Position numbers and translations under genes: made by a program
Notes under the pieces: model-generated
Told to the model about the DNA's origin: nothing
The model's database searches: none
Seen by the model: only the letters and a program-made list of their open reading frames with translations
Assembly (NCBI RefSeq): GCF_011683915.1
Contig: NZ_JAAQPH010000016.1
Location: 1 to 64,000 of the forward strand
Length of the DNA stretch: 64,000 nucleotides
DNA from: Pelagibius litoralis
GTDB taxonomy: Bacteria; Pseudomonadota; Alphaproteobacteria; Kiloniellales; Kiloniellaceae
Direction: 5' to 3'
In this document: positions 22,644 through 31,024 of the stretch, piece after piece
How the letters are laid out: each line of letters opens with the position of its first letter
Numbering within the stretch: the first letter of the stretch is position 1

Positions 22644-23372
22644 TCAGAACAACTTCAGTTGAGAGGGCGCCTCGGGCAGCCGCTCTTCCTCCAGCAGCCC
22701 GGCATCGTCGTGCTTTACCGCATTGACCCGCTTTGAAACCGGGGTCAGCGACAGATCGGTACCGGGCAAGGGGCGCAGCAGGTGTTGCAGCTTGTCGGGG
22801 CGGCTTGCGGGGTCGAGCCAGGTCCCGACATCATCGGGCGACAGAATAACCGGCATGCGGTGATGGATCGCCGCCATCTCGCCCTCGGCGTCGGTAGTGA
22901 TCAGCGCGCAGCTGTCCTGCCCGGCCTCCGTGGCGCCGCTCCGCGCAGCGGCAGGTTCCCATAGTGCCGCGAAGGCAAAGGGGCCGTTGTCCGCCAGCCG
23001 GATGCAATAGGGCTGGCGATTGCCGTCCTGCCGCCATTCGTAAAACCCGTCTGCCAGAACAACGCAGCGCCGCGACCGGTATGCATTCCGGAAGGTCGGC
23101 TTCTCGGCAACGGTTTCCGCCCGGGCATGGATCTGCGGCGCCATGGGCCGCCCCCGGCCTTCCTTTGAATGCCGGCTTTCCATCGACCACGAAGGCACGA
23201 GGCCCCACTGCAGCCAGGCGAAATGGCGCTGCAGGCCGGCATCCAGGCGCATGGCGGCCACCGCCTGACCGGGCGCGACATTGAAACGCACGGTCAGATT
23301 CGGCAATTCCGCGAAACCGAAAAGCTGCCGAAGGGCGTCCACCGGCGTGGTCAGGAGGAAGCGGCCGCACAT
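22644..23372 (-). CDS. yedK: SRAP (YedK/HMCES) abasic-site protein
   Basis: 242 aa. The mature N-terminus exposes Cys2 (MCGRFLLTTP), which cross-links to abasic sites in single-stranded DNA and shields them. RFNVAPGQ, LQWGLVPSW, NARAETV-like (HARAETVAEKP), GFYEWR and IHHRMPVIL are the family blocks, including the catalytic His. Family length. It is convergent with the BLUF gene and divergent from nrdA; no LexA box was recognised upstream. Confidence 0.92.
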   Translation of the reverse strand: MCGRFLLTTPVDALRQLFGFAELPNLTVRFNVAPGQAVAAMRLDAGLQRHFAWLQWGLVPSWSMESRHSKEGRGRPMAPQIHARAETVAEKPTFRNAYRSRRCVVLADGFYEWRQDGNRQPYCIRLADNGPFAFAALWEPAAARSGATEAGQDSCALITTDAEGEMAAIHHRMPVILSPDDVGTWLDPASRPDKLQHLLRPLPGTDLSLTPVSKRVNAVKHDDAGLLEEERLPEAPSQLKLF

Positions 23373-23520
23373 CCCGTCTAGATCTTTCCTGTGAGTAATC
23401 GAGGCAATGGCCTTGCAGGAATACCCCTAAGCGCTACTATGATTAATGTTCTTATTTTGTTCACGATGACAGAATCAAGACATCTGGATAGATTTGGGCC
23501 ACATTTGGTGCATGGGGGTA

Positions 23521-23594
23521 GGAATCAACCCCAGATATTGTACACAGGTTCCACATTTAAGTCTTCCACATGCTGTGGACTGAGGGGAATAAAC
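23521..23594 (+). promoter_or_regulatory. nrdA leader with dyad
   Basis: Within the 222-base gap before nrdA there is a dyad CCACA-TGC-TGTGG at 23566-23578, and CAGATATTGTACAC at about 23532-23545, which resembles half of an NrdR box. A paired second NrdR box at the usual spacing is not evident, so NrdR control is only a possibility. Confidence 0.3.
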
Positions 23595-25643
23595 ATGGAT
23601 GGATCGGGGATTTTCGGGCGCAACCGGACGGTCGAAGCAGAGCCGGATTTTGTGGATAACGAAGCGCAAACTGAAAAGCAAGCCGATCAATCCGCGGCGC
23701 CGACGCGACAGGATGGACCAGCCGGCGAGACCGCCGCAAACGGGGCACCCGAGTCGTTCCCGTCCGATTCGCCGGATCAGGAAGATCTGCTGGGCAACGG
23801 TCAGATTCGCGACGAGTTCCAGAACGAGCGCGGCATCAAGGTGCACATGGACCGCTCCCGCGATGATCTGCTGACGATCTTCGGCAAGGCGACCCTGACC
23901 GACCGCTACCTGATGCCGGGCGAGAGCTTCCAAGACCTCTTCGCCCGGGTCTCAGCGCATTATGCCGACGACTCTGCCCATGCCCAGCGTCTCTACGACT
24001 ATATCTCGCGCCTCTGGCTGATGCCCTCCACGCCGGTGCTGTCCAACGGCGGCACGTCGCGCGGCCTGCCGATTTCCTGTTTCCTCAACGAGGCCGGCGA
24101 CAGCCTGGATGGCATCCTTGGCCTGTGGAACGAAAACGTCTGGCTGGCGGCGCGCGGCGGCGGCATCGGCAGCTACTGGGGCAACCTGCGTTCCATCGGC
24201 GAAAAGGTCGGCCAAAACGGCAAGACTTCCGGCATCATCCCCTTCATCCGGGTGATGGATTCGCTCACCCTGGCGATCAGCCAGGGCTCCCTGCGGCGCG
24301 GCTCCGCCGCCTGTTACCTTCCCGTCTCCCACCCGGAGATCGAGGAATTCATCGAGATGCGCCGGCCGACCGGTGGCGATCCGAACCGCAAGGCGCTGAA
24401 CCTGCACCACGGCGTGGTGATCAGCGACGCCTTCATGCGTGCCGTCGAAAAGGATGAAGACTGGGGGCTTTTGAGCCCCAAGGACAGCGCCGTGATCCGC
24501 AAGGTGAAGGCCCGCGATCTTTGGATCCGCATCCTCACCGCCCGCATCGAGACCGGCGAGCCCTACATCATCTACGGCGACCATGTGAACCGGAACATTC
24601 CCGAGCATCACAAGCTGGCCGGCCTGACGGTGAAGATGTCGAACCTCTGCAGCGAGATCACCCTGCCGACCGGCATCGACCAGCACGGCGTCGACCGCAC
24701 CGCGGTCTGCTGCCTGGCCTCGCTCAATCTGGAAAAATATTTTGAGTGGCAGGACAACGAGGTTCTGGTCGAAGACGTCATGCGGTTCCTCGACAATGTG
24801 CTGCAGGACTTCATCGACAATGCACCGGACTCCATGGCCCGGGCGAAATACTCGGCGGCCCGCGAGCGTTCCGTCGGCCTCGGCGTCATGGGCTTTCACT
24901 CTTTCCTTCAGGCCAACAGCATCCCCATGGAGGGGGTCATGGCCAAGGTCTGGAACAAGCGCATCTTCGCCAGCGTCCGCAAGGACGCCGACGCCGCCTC
25001 ACGCAAGCTGGCGGAAGAGCGCGGCGCCTGTCCGGATGCCGAGGAGTTCGGCATGATGGAGCGCTTCTCCAACAAGCTGGCCGTCGCGCCGACCGCCTCG
25101 ATCTCCATCATCTGCGGCGGCGCTTCCCCGGGCATCGAGCCGATCGCCGCCAACAGCTATACCCACAAGACGCTGTCCGGTTCCTTCAACGTGCGCAACA
25201 AGCACCTCGCGGCGCTGCTTGAGGAAAAGGGCGAGAATACCGAGGAAGTCTGGACCTCGATCACCCTCAACGAGGGTTCCGTCCAACACCTCGATTTCCT
25301 CAGCGATGATGAGAAGGATATCTTCAAGACCGCCTTCGAACTGGATCAGCGCTGGTTGATGGAGCATGCCGGCGACCGCTCGGAGTTCATCTGCCAGGGT
25401 CAGTCGCTCAACATCTTCGTGCCGGCTGATGTGCATAAGCGCGACCTTCACCAGATCCACTATCAGGCCTGGAAAAAGGGCGTGAAGAGCCTCTACTACT
25501 GCCGCTCGAAATCGATCCAGCGTGCCGAGTCTTCGGACTTTGCCGGCGCCGCGGCCACGGTGCCGCACCTGGGCAAGATTTCCTCGAAGGAAACGCCGGT
25601 GGCCAACGCCACGGACTATGAGGAGTGTCTCGCCTGTCAGTAA
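23595..25643 (+). CDS. nrdA: Ribonucleoside-diphosphate reductase alpha subunit, class Ia
   Basis: 682 aa from ATG 23595, with GAGGGG seven bases upstream; the open frame continues upstream without conservation. It reduces NDPs to dNDPs. Seen: ISCFLNE (redox Cys), SNLCSEITLPT with the N-x-C-x-E thiyl-radical site, VCCLASLNL (second redox Cys), TASISIICGG, and the C-terminal CLAC shuttle pair. The first 75 residues are acidic and disordered, and no ATP-cone (no KRDG-type motif) is visible, so allosteric activity control appears absent. nrdB follows 233 bases later. Confidence 0.93.
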   Translation: MDGSGIFGRNRTVEAEPDFVDNEAQTEKQADQSAAPTRQDGPAGETAANGAPESFPSDSPDQEDLLGNGQIRDEFQNERGIKVHMDRSRDDLLTIFGKATLTDRYLMPGESFQDLFARVSAHYADDSAHAQRLYDYISRLWLMPSTPVLSNGGTSRGLPISCFLNEAGDSLDGILGLWNENVWLAARGGGIGSYWGNLRSIGEKVGQNGKTSGIIPFIRVMDSLTLAISQGSLRRGSAACYLPVSHPEIEEFIEMRRPTGGDPNRKALNLHHGVVISDAFMRAVEKDEDWGLLSPKDSAVIRKVKARDLWIRILTARIETGEPYIIYGDHVNRNIPEHHKLAGLTVKMSNLCSEITLPTGIDQHGVDRTAVCCLASLNLEKYFEWQDNEVLVEDVMRFLDNVLQDFIDNAPDSMARAKYSAARERSVGLGVMGFHSFLQANSIPMEGVMAKVWNKRIFASVRKDADAASRKLAEERGACPDAEEFGMMERFSNKLAVAPTASISIICGGASPGIEPIAANSYTHKTLSGSFNVRNKHLAALLEEKGENTEEVWTSITLNEGSVQHLDFLSDDEKDIFKTAFELDQRWLMEHAGDRSEFICQGQSLNIFVPADVHKRDLHQIHYQAWKKGVKSLYYCRSKSIQRAESSDFAGAAATVPHLGKISSKETPVANATDYEECLACQ

Positions 25644-25735
25644 GAACGACTTGAACACTGCTATCGCGGCCCTCAAAGGCCGCAAGCGTTAGCCTTCGAA
25701 GAACCAGAGTTTATTGGGGATGCTTCGGGGGTTCA

Positions 25736-25767
25736 GAGGCCGGCGGTTCGGGGGGACCGCCGGCCTC
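25736..25767. terminator. 12-bp perfect hairpin between nrdA and nrdB
   Basis: GAGGCCGGCGGT and ACCGCCGGCCTC flank an 8-base loop. It has no T-run and lies within a possible nrdA-nrdB transcript, so it may be a partial terminator, RNA-stability element or attenuator that lowers nrdB relative to nrdA. Confidence 0.45.
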
Positions 25768-25785
25768 ACCTGCCAAAGGCCCAAG

Positions 25786-25802
25786 GCTAACGTTACGTTA
25801 GC
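25786..25802. promoter_or_regulatory. Palindrome upstream of nrdB
   Basis: GCTAACGT-T-ACGTTAGC is a perfect 8-bp inverted repeat with a one-base centre, 74 bases before the nrdB start. It could be a protein-binding site. Function is not known. Confidence 0.35.
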
Positions 25803-25876
25803 GGAATAAGCGGCCATAGACATTGAACGGCAGCCCGTCATCGAAGACCGGGCGCCACCTTTGGAGAAGAGACGCC

Positions 25877-26836
25877 ATGTCCCTGCTTGACGCCAGCCCG
25901 GTTTACAAACCCTTCCGCTACCCCTGGGCCTACGACGCCTGGCTGATGCAGCAGCGCATTCACTGGCTGCCGGAAGAGGTACCGCTGGCCGATGACGTGA
26001 AGGACTGGAACCGCAACCTGACCGCTGCGGAGAAGAACCTGCTCAGCCAGATCTTCCGCTTCTTCACCCAGTCCGACGTGGAAGTGAACAACTGCTACAT
26101 GAAGCACTACAGCCGGGTGTTTCAGCCGACCGAGGTGCAGATGATGCTGGCCGCCTTCTCCAACATGGAGACGGTGCACATCGCCGCCTACTCCCACCTG
26201 CTCGACACCATCGGCATGCCGGAGTCCGAGTACTCGGCCTTCCTTCATTACAAGGCGATGAAGGACAAGTATGACTACATGCACGAGTTCGGCTGCGACA
26301 CCAAGGAGGAGATCGCCAAGACCCTGGCCGTCTTCGGCGCCTTCACCGAGGGCCTGCAGCTCTTCGCCAGCTTCGCAATCCTGCTGAACTTCCCGCGCTT
26401 CAACAAGATGAAGGGCATGGGCCAGATCGTCACCTGGTCGGTGCGCGACGAGACGCTGCACACCCAGTCGGCGATCCGCCTGTTCAAGACCTTCATCGAG
26501 GAGAACCCGGAGGTCTGGACGGAGAAATTCGAGCGCGACCTCTATAAGGCCTGCGAGACCATCGTCACCCACGAGGACGCCTTCATCGACCTGGCCTTCG
26601 AGCAGGGCGGCATCGAAGGATTGAATGCCGAGGAGGTGAAGGCCTACATCCGCTACATCGCCGACCGCCGCCTCACCCAGCTCGGCCTGCAGCCGATCTA
26701 CCGCACCGACAAGAACCCCCTGCCCTGGCTGGACGCCATCCTGAACGGCGTCGAGCACGTGAACTTCTTCGAAAACCGCGCGACCGAATATTCCAAGGCC
26801 GCCACCCAGGGCAAGTGGGAAGAGGCTTTCGACTAG
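25877..26836 (+). CDS. nrdB: Ribonucleoside-diphosphate reductase beta subunit, class Ia
   Basis: 319 aa from ATG 25877 (GGAG 10 bases upstream). Supplies the tyrosyl radical from a diiron site. Ligands and radical site are visible: the carboxylate in FFTQSDVEV, METVHIAAYSHL with the E-x-x-H pair and the radical Tyr four residues on, FTEGLQLFASF, and RDETLHTQ. The C-terminal tail (GKWEEAFD) ends in acidic/aromatic residues for NrdA docking. No ATP-cone on this subunit either. The palindromic repeat copy A begins at its stop. Confidence 0.94.
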   Translation: MSLLDASPVYKPFRYPWAYDAWLMQQRIHWLPEEVPLADDVKDWNRNLTAAEKNLLSQIFRFFTQSDVEVNNCYMKHYSRVFQPTEVQMMLAAFSNMETVHIAAYSHLLDTIGMPESEYSAFLHYKAMKDKYDYMHEFGCDTKEEIAKTLAVFGAFTEGLQLFASFAILLNFPRFNKMKGMGQIVTWSVRDETLHTQSAIRLFKTFIEENPEVWTEKFERDLYKACETIVTHEDAFIDLAFEQGGIEGLNAEEVKAYIRYIADRRLTQLGLQPIYRTDKNPLPWLDAILNGVEHVNFFENRATEYSKAATQGKWEEAFD

Positions 26837-26915
26837 ATCGGATCATGTTTTGTCGGAACCACTTTGTGGTTTGGACAAAACATGTGAATCCGATCGACAT
26901 CAAATGGTTAGAGCA
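26833..26915 (+). repeat. Interspersed palindromic repeat, copy A
   Basis: Starts at the nrdB stop with CTAGATCGGATCATGTTTTG and folds back through CAAAACATGTGAATCCGATC. An inner arm AACCAC-TTT-GTGGTT tops the hairpin. An inverted second copy lies at 62945-63028, with about 85 percent identity by eye and compensatory changes in the stem. It can act as the nrdAB 3' hairpin. Similar elements are widespread in alphaproteobacterial genomes. Confidence 0.75.
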
Positions 26916-26950
26916 GATTCACCTTTCGAAACTGCTGTTTGCGGTAACCA

Positions 26951-27496
26951 TCAACGGGTGTCGGCAAGCGGGCCGTCGTGCGGTACGTAGGCGCCGAAGG
27001 CTCGGCGGAAGAAGGCCACACACTGGGTGAGCTGCAGTTCCGCCTCAGATGTTTTTTCCACGTAGGGATTGAGTTCCAGGACCACCTCGACCCGCTCACT
27101 CTCGCCACGTCGCAAGGCTTCGATCTGCTGAAAAAGCGCTCGTTTTTCCGCGATCCTTTCGGCCGCATCTGGCTTCGTGGGGTTGGTCCAGAACATGCGC
27201 GCCTTGATTGCCGTACAACCGGACGCCGTCACATTTTTTGGCAAGGCTGAGGGCGTCAGATAGATCTCGAACATGCCGCCTTCGCCAAAGCGGTAGCCCA
27301 GGTCAGGATCAATGACCCGGCCGGTTTCGACCAACGTGTTCTTTGTCAGTTCCAGCGCCAGGTGATAGTAGGCCCGCTCGCCGAAGATATTGGTCTTCAC
27401 CTCGCCGGCGAGAACCTTCGGCGTGGCAAAGAGCGACAGCAAGGCGGTAACGGCCAACACTGCCGAGCCGGCCGCGCGACATAGTCTCATCTCCAC
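26951..27496 (-). CDS. Secreted hypothetical protein, 181 aa
   Basis: A signal peptide (AAGSAVLAVTALLSLFATPKVLA) precedes a mature domain of about 150 residues with two Cys (about 93 and 158) that could form a disulfide. No recognised family. The C-terminal end YVPHDGPLADTR is hydrophilic. Upstream on the same strand are the GGCT-like and VOC genes, 36 bases away. Probably periplasmic. Confidence 0.6.
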   Translation of the reverse strand: MEMRLCRAAGSAVLAVTALLSLFATPKVLAGEVKTNIFGERAYYHLALELTKNTLVETGRVIDPDLGYRFGEGGMFEIYLTPSALPKNVTASGCTAIKARMFWTNPTKPDAAERIAEKRALFQQIEALRRGESERVEVVLELNPYVEKTSEAELQLTQCVAFFRRAFGAYVPHDGPLADTR

Positions 27497-27532
27497 AATC
27501 CTCTTGCGACGCGTTCTCGGTTGTTCGCAATT

Positions 27533-28018
27533 TCAGGTCAACGCGGCGATCATCGACCGGCGCAGGCTATAGATGTTGGCAAGACCTGCAAAGGCGCCAT
27601 CGCGCTCCAGGGGCACCAGCAAACGCTGCATCTCCTCGCCCTCGAAAGCATCGAGGCGGGCCCAGGCGGCGGCCAGCCTGACACTGACCAGCAGCTTCAC
27701 CGGCATCGGCGCTGCCGCCGGATCGAGGCACAGGCCCGGCAGGCCCTGGTGGATGCCCTGGGGAACCTGACCCAGGGTTCCGCGCAGGGCGGTGTCGGCC
27801 CAGTTTCCGCCAAGGTCGGCGATGTGGTGATGGTTGACCTTGCCCGGCGCCAGGGTGCCGTAGACGGCCAGCTTTTCCGACGGTCTGAAAAGCGCCTCAA
27901 GGGTCTCTTCGGCGGCGGCCAGGCCCGCCGTTTCCCAGGTATCGGGCAGGCTGAGACGGCCGCGGTTCAGCCTGGCCAGAACAGCTTGCAGGCCGTCGCC
28001 GCTTTCGAGCTGTAACAC
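27533..28018 (-). CDS. Gamma-glutamylcyclotransferase-like (AIG2/GGCT) protein
   Basis: 161 aa. LAVYGTLAPG is the substrate-binding YGTL loop of GGCT-fold proteins, and LDAFEGEEMQRLLVPL carries the conserved acidic residue and the final strand (ANIYSL). Family members cleave gamma-glutamyl amines to 5-oxoproline, or do unknown chemistry. The N-terminal 45 residues are extra compared with the minimal domain. Operon with the VOC gene 11 bases upstream. Confidence 0.75.
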   Translation of the reverse strand: MLQLESGDGLQAVLARLNRGRLSLPDTWETAGLAAAEETLEALFRPSEKLAVYGTLAPGKVNHHHIADLGGNWADTALRGTLGQVPQGIHQGLPGLCLDPAAAPMPVKLLVSVRLAAAWARLDAFEGEEMQRLLVPLERDGAFAGLANIYSLRRSMIAALT

Positions 28019-28029
28019 CTTTGCGATTC

Positions 28030-28479
28030 CTATCCGTCCTTCTTCCCCAGGGTGACGCTGCCATCGTCATTCAACGTCCAGAAGGGGTTGAAGGCAACCT
28101 CCCAGGGGTGGCCGTCGGGATCGGCGAAGTAGCCGGAGTAGCCGCCCCAGAACACCTTTTCCGCCGGCTTCAGGATGGTGGCGCCCGCCGCCTCGGCCTC
28201 CGCCAGGGCGGCATCCACCGCCGCCTCGTCGCGTACGTTATAGGCCAGGGTGATTCCGCCCAGGGTCTTGCCCGGCTCCAAGGGCGCGAGCCGCAGCTTC
28301 GCATCCTTGGCCAGCGCCTCCAGGTTATAGAGACCGAGCAGCATGCCGCCGAGCTGATAAAAAGCGACCTGCCCCTCGACACCCTCGCCCAAGGTCCAAC
28401 CCAGGCCCTGCTCGTAAAAGGCCTGCGCCCGCGCCAGATCCCGCACCCCCAGGGTCACCATCGTCAAACGCTGTTCCAT
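28030..28479 (-). CDS. VOC/glyoxalase-fold protein
   Basis: 149 aa with two beta-alpha-beta-beta-beta units: LGVRDLARAQAFYEQGLGW at the N-terminus and GYSGYFADPDGHPWEVAFNP at the C-terminus, the usual metal-site pattern of lactoylglutathione lyase-like proteins. Substrate unknown; could be detoxification or drug binding. First gene of a leftward group with the GGCT-like gene. Confidence 0.85.
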   Translation of the reverse strand: MEQRLTMVTLGVRDLARAQAFYEQGLGWTLGEGVEGQVAFYQLGGMLLGLYNLEALAKDAKLRLAPLEPGKTLGGITLAYNVRDEAAVDAALAEAEAAGATILKPAEKVFWGGYSGYFADPDGHPWEVAFNPFWTLNDDGSVTLGKKDG

Positions 28480-28685
28480 CCCTCACCGATCCTTTTGTTG
28501 ATTGAGGCGGGAGACTAGCCCAGGCATCAGCAGACAATCTCCTGCCAAATCAGACGCAGACCAACAATCCCGCCCTGCGCCGGTCTCATGGAACCGTCAC
28601 GACTTTCTCCTTGGTGGGCGGCGGGTCTGTCGACTATCATCAGAGCTTATCCACACATTCTTTCTTCACGAGGAACTCTGCATCC

Positions 28686-31022
28686 ATGGGGCGATTTGGC
28701 GTTGGCCAGGGCCTGCGCCGGGTGGAAGACGTGCGCTTCCTGACCGGGCAAGGCCGCTACAGTGACGATATCAAGTTGGACGGACAGGCTTACGGCGTGC
28801 TGCTGCGCAGTCCTTACGCGCATGCCGAGATCCGCGCCATCGACCTGGAGGAGGCCCGGGCTCTGCCGGGCGTCCTCGGCATCTTCACCGCCGAGGACCT
28901 GAGCGCCGACGGTGTCGGCGACATTCCCTGCCTGGCGCCCATGCCCGGGAAAGGCGGCGGCAAGACCGTGATGCCGCCGCATCCGGCGCTGGCCCGGGGG
29001 CGGGTCCGCCATGTCGGCGATCCGGTCGTCTTCGTGGTGGCCGAAACCCAGGCCCAGGCGCGCGACGCCGCCGATCTGGTGATGATCGACTACGACGACC
29101 TGCCGGCGGTCATCGATACGGGCAGCGCCAAGGAAGCCGGCCAACCGCAGATCTGGGCCGAGGCACCCGACAATACCTGTCTGGTCTGGGAGATGGGCAA
29201 CGAAGCCGGTACCAAAGCCGCCTTCGACAAAGCCCATCACGTCACCAGCCTGGAGTTCGTCAACAACCGGGTGGTGGTCAATGCCATGGAGCCGCGCGGC
29301 ACCATCGGCGACTACGACGCGGCGACCGAGACCTTTACCCTCTATACCGGCAACCAGGGCTCGCACCGCATGCTCGGGCCGCTCAGCCGCGTTTTCAACA
29401 CGCCGCAGGAAAAGCTGCGCGTGATTTCGCCGGATGTCGGCGGCGGCTTCGGCATGAAAATCTTCGTCTATCCGGAGACGGTGCTGGTGCTCTTCGCCGC
29501 CCGGCGCCTGGGCCGGCCGGTGCGCTGGATTTCCGAGCGCAGCGAGGGTTTCCTCAGCGACACCCAGGGCCGCGACCACGTGACCCTGGCGGAACTCGCG
29601 CTGGACGAAAACGCCAAGGCGCTGGGCCTGCGGGTCACCACGACAGCCAACATGGGGGCCTATCTCTCGGCCTTCGCGCCCTACATTCCGACCGGCTGTT
29701 ACGGGCCGATGCTGAGCGGGCTCTACAGCATCCCCGTCGGCTACACCGAGGTCATCTGTGTCTTCACCAACACGGTGCCGGTGGATGCCTACCGCGGCGC
29801 CGGGCGCCCGGAAGCCGCTTACATGATCGAACGGCTGATGGACGCGGCGGCCCGCGACCTCGGCCTCGCCCCAGAGGAACTGCGCCGCCGCAACTTCATC
29901 GCAGCCGATGCCCTGCCCTTCACCACCGCCTTCGGTGAGACCTACGACAGCGGCAACTTCGGGCTGATCATGGAAAAGGGATTGGAGGCGATCGATGCCG
30001 CCGGTTTCGCGGGCCGCCGGGCCGAAGCCGCGGCGAGAGGCAAGCTGCGCGGCCTTAGCTTTGCCAGCTACGGCGAGGTCTGCGGCTCCAACGGCGAGGA
30101 GACCGCGCAGCTGAAACTGCGCGAGGACGGCGGCGTCACCCTGTGGATCGGCACCCAGTCCAACGGCCAGGGCCACTATACCGCCTATACCCAGCTGCTG
30201 GCCGACAAGCTGGGCCTTGAGCCGGAGCAGATAGAGATTCACCAGGGCGATTCCTGGGACCTGCCCCAGGGCGGCGGTACCGGCGGATCGCGGTCGCTGC
30301 TGATGGGCGGCCGGGCCCTGGACGGCGCCGCCGACAAGGTGATCGAGCGCAGCCGCCGGGTCGCCGGCCATCTGCTGGAAGCTGCCGAGGCGGACATCGA
30401 ATTCGCCGAGGGGATCTTTACTGTCGCCGGCACCGACCGCCGCGTCACCCTGGCCGAGGTCGCCAAGGCAGCCGGCGGCGGCAACCTGCCGGAGGAAATC
30501 CAGGAACCGCTGGAGGATCAGCACCACGTCGTTGCCGAGGCCCAGACCTATCCCAACGGCTGCCATCTCTGTGAGCTGGAGGTCGACCCGGAAACCGGCG
30601 TTACCAGCATTCTGCGCTATGTCGTGATCGACGACTTCGGCACCCTGGTCAATCCCATGATGGTGGCGGGCCAGGTGCACGGCGGCACCGCCCAGGGCAT
30701 CGGCCAGGCGCTGCTGGAACACACGGTCTACGACGAGAACGGACAGCTCCTGAGCGGCTCCTTCATGGACTACTGCATGCCGCGGGCCGACGACATGCCG
30801 TCGATCGAGCTGACCATGATCGAGGACATGCCCTGCGCGACCAACCCGATGGGGGTGAAGGGCGCCGGGGAAGCCGGGGCCATCGGTGCCTGCCCGGCCG
30901 TCATAAATGCCCTGGTTGACGCACTTTCGCCCCTCGGCATCCGGCACATTGACATGCCGGCGACACCTGAGAAGGTGTGGCGGGCGATACAGGACGCACA
31001 CGAACAAAGAGCGGCGGAGTAA
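28686..31022 (+). CDS. Molybdopterin hydroxylase large subunit, CoxL form II-like
   Basis: 778 aa from ATG 28686 (AGGA upstream; the open frame extends 25 codons further without conservation). Xanthine dehydrogenase superfamily Mo-pterin subunit. Seen: RRVEDVRFLTGQGRY N-terminal fold, DVGGGFGMKIFVYPE, the AYRGAGR loop of form II enzymes (true CO dehydrogenase has AYxCSFR), and GVKGAGEAGAIG near the C-terminus with the catalytic Glu. No FAD (CoxM) or 2Fe-2S (CoxS) subunit gene is next to it, which is unusual. Substrate unknown. cysQ follows after two bases. Confidence 0.9.
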   Translation: MGRFGVGQGLRRVEDVRFLTGQGRYSDDIKLDGQAYGVLLRSPYAHAEIRAIDLEEARALPGVLGIFTAEDLSADGVGDIPCLAPMPGKGGGKTVMPPHPALARGRVRHVGDPVVFVVAETQAQARDAADLVMIDYDDLPAVIDTGSAKEAGQPQIWAEAPDNTCLVWEMGNEAGTKAAFDKAHHVTSLEFVNNRVVVNAMEPRGTIGDYDAATETFTLYTGNQGSHRMLGPLSRVFNTPQEKLRVISPDVGGGFGMKIFVYPETVLVLFAARRLGRPVRWISERSEGFLSDTQGRDHVTLAELALDENAKALGLRVTTTANMGAYLSAFAPYIPTGCYGPMLSGLYSIPVGYTEVICVFTNTVPVDAYRGAGRPEAAYMIERLMDAAARDLGLAPEELRRRNFIAADALPFTTAFGETYDSGNFGLIMEKGLEAIDAAGFAGRRAEAAARGKLRGLSFASYGEVCGSNGEETAQLKLREDGGVTLWIGTQSNGQGHYTAYTQLLADKLGLEPEQIEIHQGDSWDLPQGGGTGGSRSLLMGGRALDGAADKVIERSRRVAGHLLEAAEADIEFAEGIFTVAGTDRRVTLAEVAKAAGGGNLPEEIQEPLEDQHHVVAEAQTYPNGCHLCELEVDPETGVTSILRYVVIDDFGTLVNPMMVAGQVHGGTAQGIGQALLEHTVYDENGQLLSGSFMDYCMPRADDMPSIELTMIEDMPCATNPMGVKGAGEAGAIGACPAVINALVDALSPLGIRHIDMPATPEKVWRAIQDAHEQRAAE

Positions 31023-31024
31023 GC

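Noticed and set aside
28647-28655. Perfect DnaA box TTATCCACA
   Set aside because: A single box without a cluster, AT-rich unwinding region or origin-linked genes. Not enough for a replication origin.
28647-31007. 786-aa open frame on the minus strand
   Set aside because: It is the antisense of the molybdopterin hydroxylase gene; the GC-rich codon pattern keeps that frame open. The plus-strand protein has clear family motifs and the antisense product has none.
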